Below are positions 4,761 to 5,290 of a DNA stretch of 5,290 bases, in pieces. Numbering within the stretch: position 1 is the first letter of the stretch; each line of letters opens with the position of its first letter. Made by a program: the position numbers and the translations under genes. The notes below the pieces were generated by a model. That model was not told the origin of the DNA, searched no databases, and saw only the letters and a list, made by a program, of their open reading frames with translations. The DNA comes from Burkholderiaceae bacterium (GTDB lineage: Bacteria > Pseudomonadota > Gammaproteobacteria > Burkholderiales > Burkholderiaceae): positions 1-5,290 of the forward strand of contig CANHDS010000053.1 of NCBI GenBank assembly GCA_947459465.1, in the 5' to 3' direction.

Positions 4761-5290
4761 GAATAACTTCTATTTAATTGAAAACATTGAAAAAAATTAT
4801 CTGTCGTTTGCTGGGCTATCTGCTCCAGTGGCTCACCACGTAATTGGGCGATATAGCTGGCAACATGGGCTACCCACGCTGGCTCATTGGTTTGGCCGCG
4901 GTGCGGCACGGGAGCCAAATATGGCGAATCGGTCTCAATCAGCAGCCGGTCTAGCGGCAAGGCTTTGCAGGTTGCTTGAAGCTCCTTGGCGTTCTTGAAG
5001 GTTACGATTCCAGAAAAGGAGATATAAAACCCAAGTTCAATCGCTGCCTTGGCCACTTCATAGGACTCTGTAAAACAATGCATTACCCCACCAATTGCAT
5101 CGGCGCCCTCTTCTCGCATGATGCGCAAGGTATCCTCAGAAGCCGAACGTGTATGAATAATCAAAGGCTTTTTAGCCAATAAAGCAGCACGAATATGGGT
5201 ACGAAAGCGCTCGCGTTGCCACTCCATTGAGTCATAGGATCGATCCCCCATTCGGTAGTAATCAAGCCCTGTTTCTCCAATCGCAATCAC
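4757..5290 (-). CDS. tatD: TatD-family metal-dependent hydrolase, C-terminal two thirds
   Basis: The 5' end is outside the right edge; 177 residues plus the stop are visible, so about 80 N-terminal residues, including the HxH metal site, are missing. The remaining metal ligands of the TatD amidohydrolase-like TIM barrel are present: E in AIGETGLDYY (6), H in LIIHTRSA (46), H in VMHCFTES (71) and D in IETDSPYLAP (121), with SFSGIVTFKN (91-100) between them. The C-terminal NEPAWVAHVA and DNFFQCFQL stretches are family-typical. TatD proteins are cytoplasmic Mg-dependent 3'-5' DNA/RNA exonucleases; YcfH (a paralogue) is the form usually found next to holB, and the ankyrin gene downstream suggests this locus type. 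Nothing looks broken. The first visible codon is GTG at the edge and is internal, not a start. Confidence 0.95.
   Translation of the reverse strand: MIAIGETGLDYYRMGDRSYDSMEWQRERFRTHIRAALLAKKPLIIHTRSASEDTLRIMREEGADAIGGVMHCFTESYEVAKAAIELGFYISFSGIVTFKNAKELQATCKALPLDRLLIETDSPYLAPVPHRGQTNEPAWVAHVASYIAQLRGEPLEQIAQQTTDNFFQCFQLNRSYS

Noticed and set aside
4669..5182. Plus-strand open frames opposite the ankyrin and tatD genes
   Set aside because: Antisense to well-supported genes with intact catalytic motifs.

Overview
The window looks like chromosomal DNA of a freshwater betaproteobacterium of the Burkholderiaceae, most like Polynucleobacter. This rests on moderate GC, short intergenic gaps, and gene families and neighbours typical of that group: tatD followed by a secreted ankyrin-repeat gene, an HNH nuclease of a Burkholderiales type, and a DUF3108 protein. 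No database search was run, so the genus is an inference.

Left block (1-1490, minus strand). A beta-keto acid cleavage enzyme (BKACE, formerly DUF849; 651-1490) is followed by an ATG-less stub that resembles the last ~45 residues of a phosphate acetyl/butyryltransferase (466-642). After that comes the N-terminal 145 residues of a cytoplasmic molybdopterin/[4Fe-4S] oxidoreductase that runs off the left edge (1-435). This is an accessory catabolic block. A keto-acid cleaving enzyme, an acyl-phosphate enzyme remnant and a SoeA/formate-dehydrogenase-like molybdoenzyme suggest past or present breakdown of a small organic acid, possibly a sulfonate. The BKACE gene has a good RBS, a plausible promoter and a perfect 7+7 bp inverted repeat in its leader.

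Intergenic region (1491-1904). This divergent stretch holds the BKACE promoter and candidate operator, a second small hairpin, a possible 31-residue tryptophan-rich microprotein gene with a good RBS (1676-1771), and the leader of the HNH gene.

Middle block (1905-3500, plus strand). An HNH endonuclease gene is followed with almost no gap by a membrane-anchored DUF3108 protein gene, probably one transcription unit.

Right block (3505-5290, minus strand). tatD (5' end outside the window) overlaps a secreted ankyrin-repeat gene by 4 nt. After 59 nt comes a small K+ channel-like gene, whose stop lies 4 nt from the convergent stop of the DUF3108 gene. This block is ordinary housekeeping/envelope content.

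I saw no CRISPR array, complete tRNA, rRNA, insertion sequence or phage gene. The most interesting places are the broken acyltransferase stub beside the BKACE gene and the small ORF plus inverted repeats in the divergent intergenic region. I do not see a clearly new multi-gene system.
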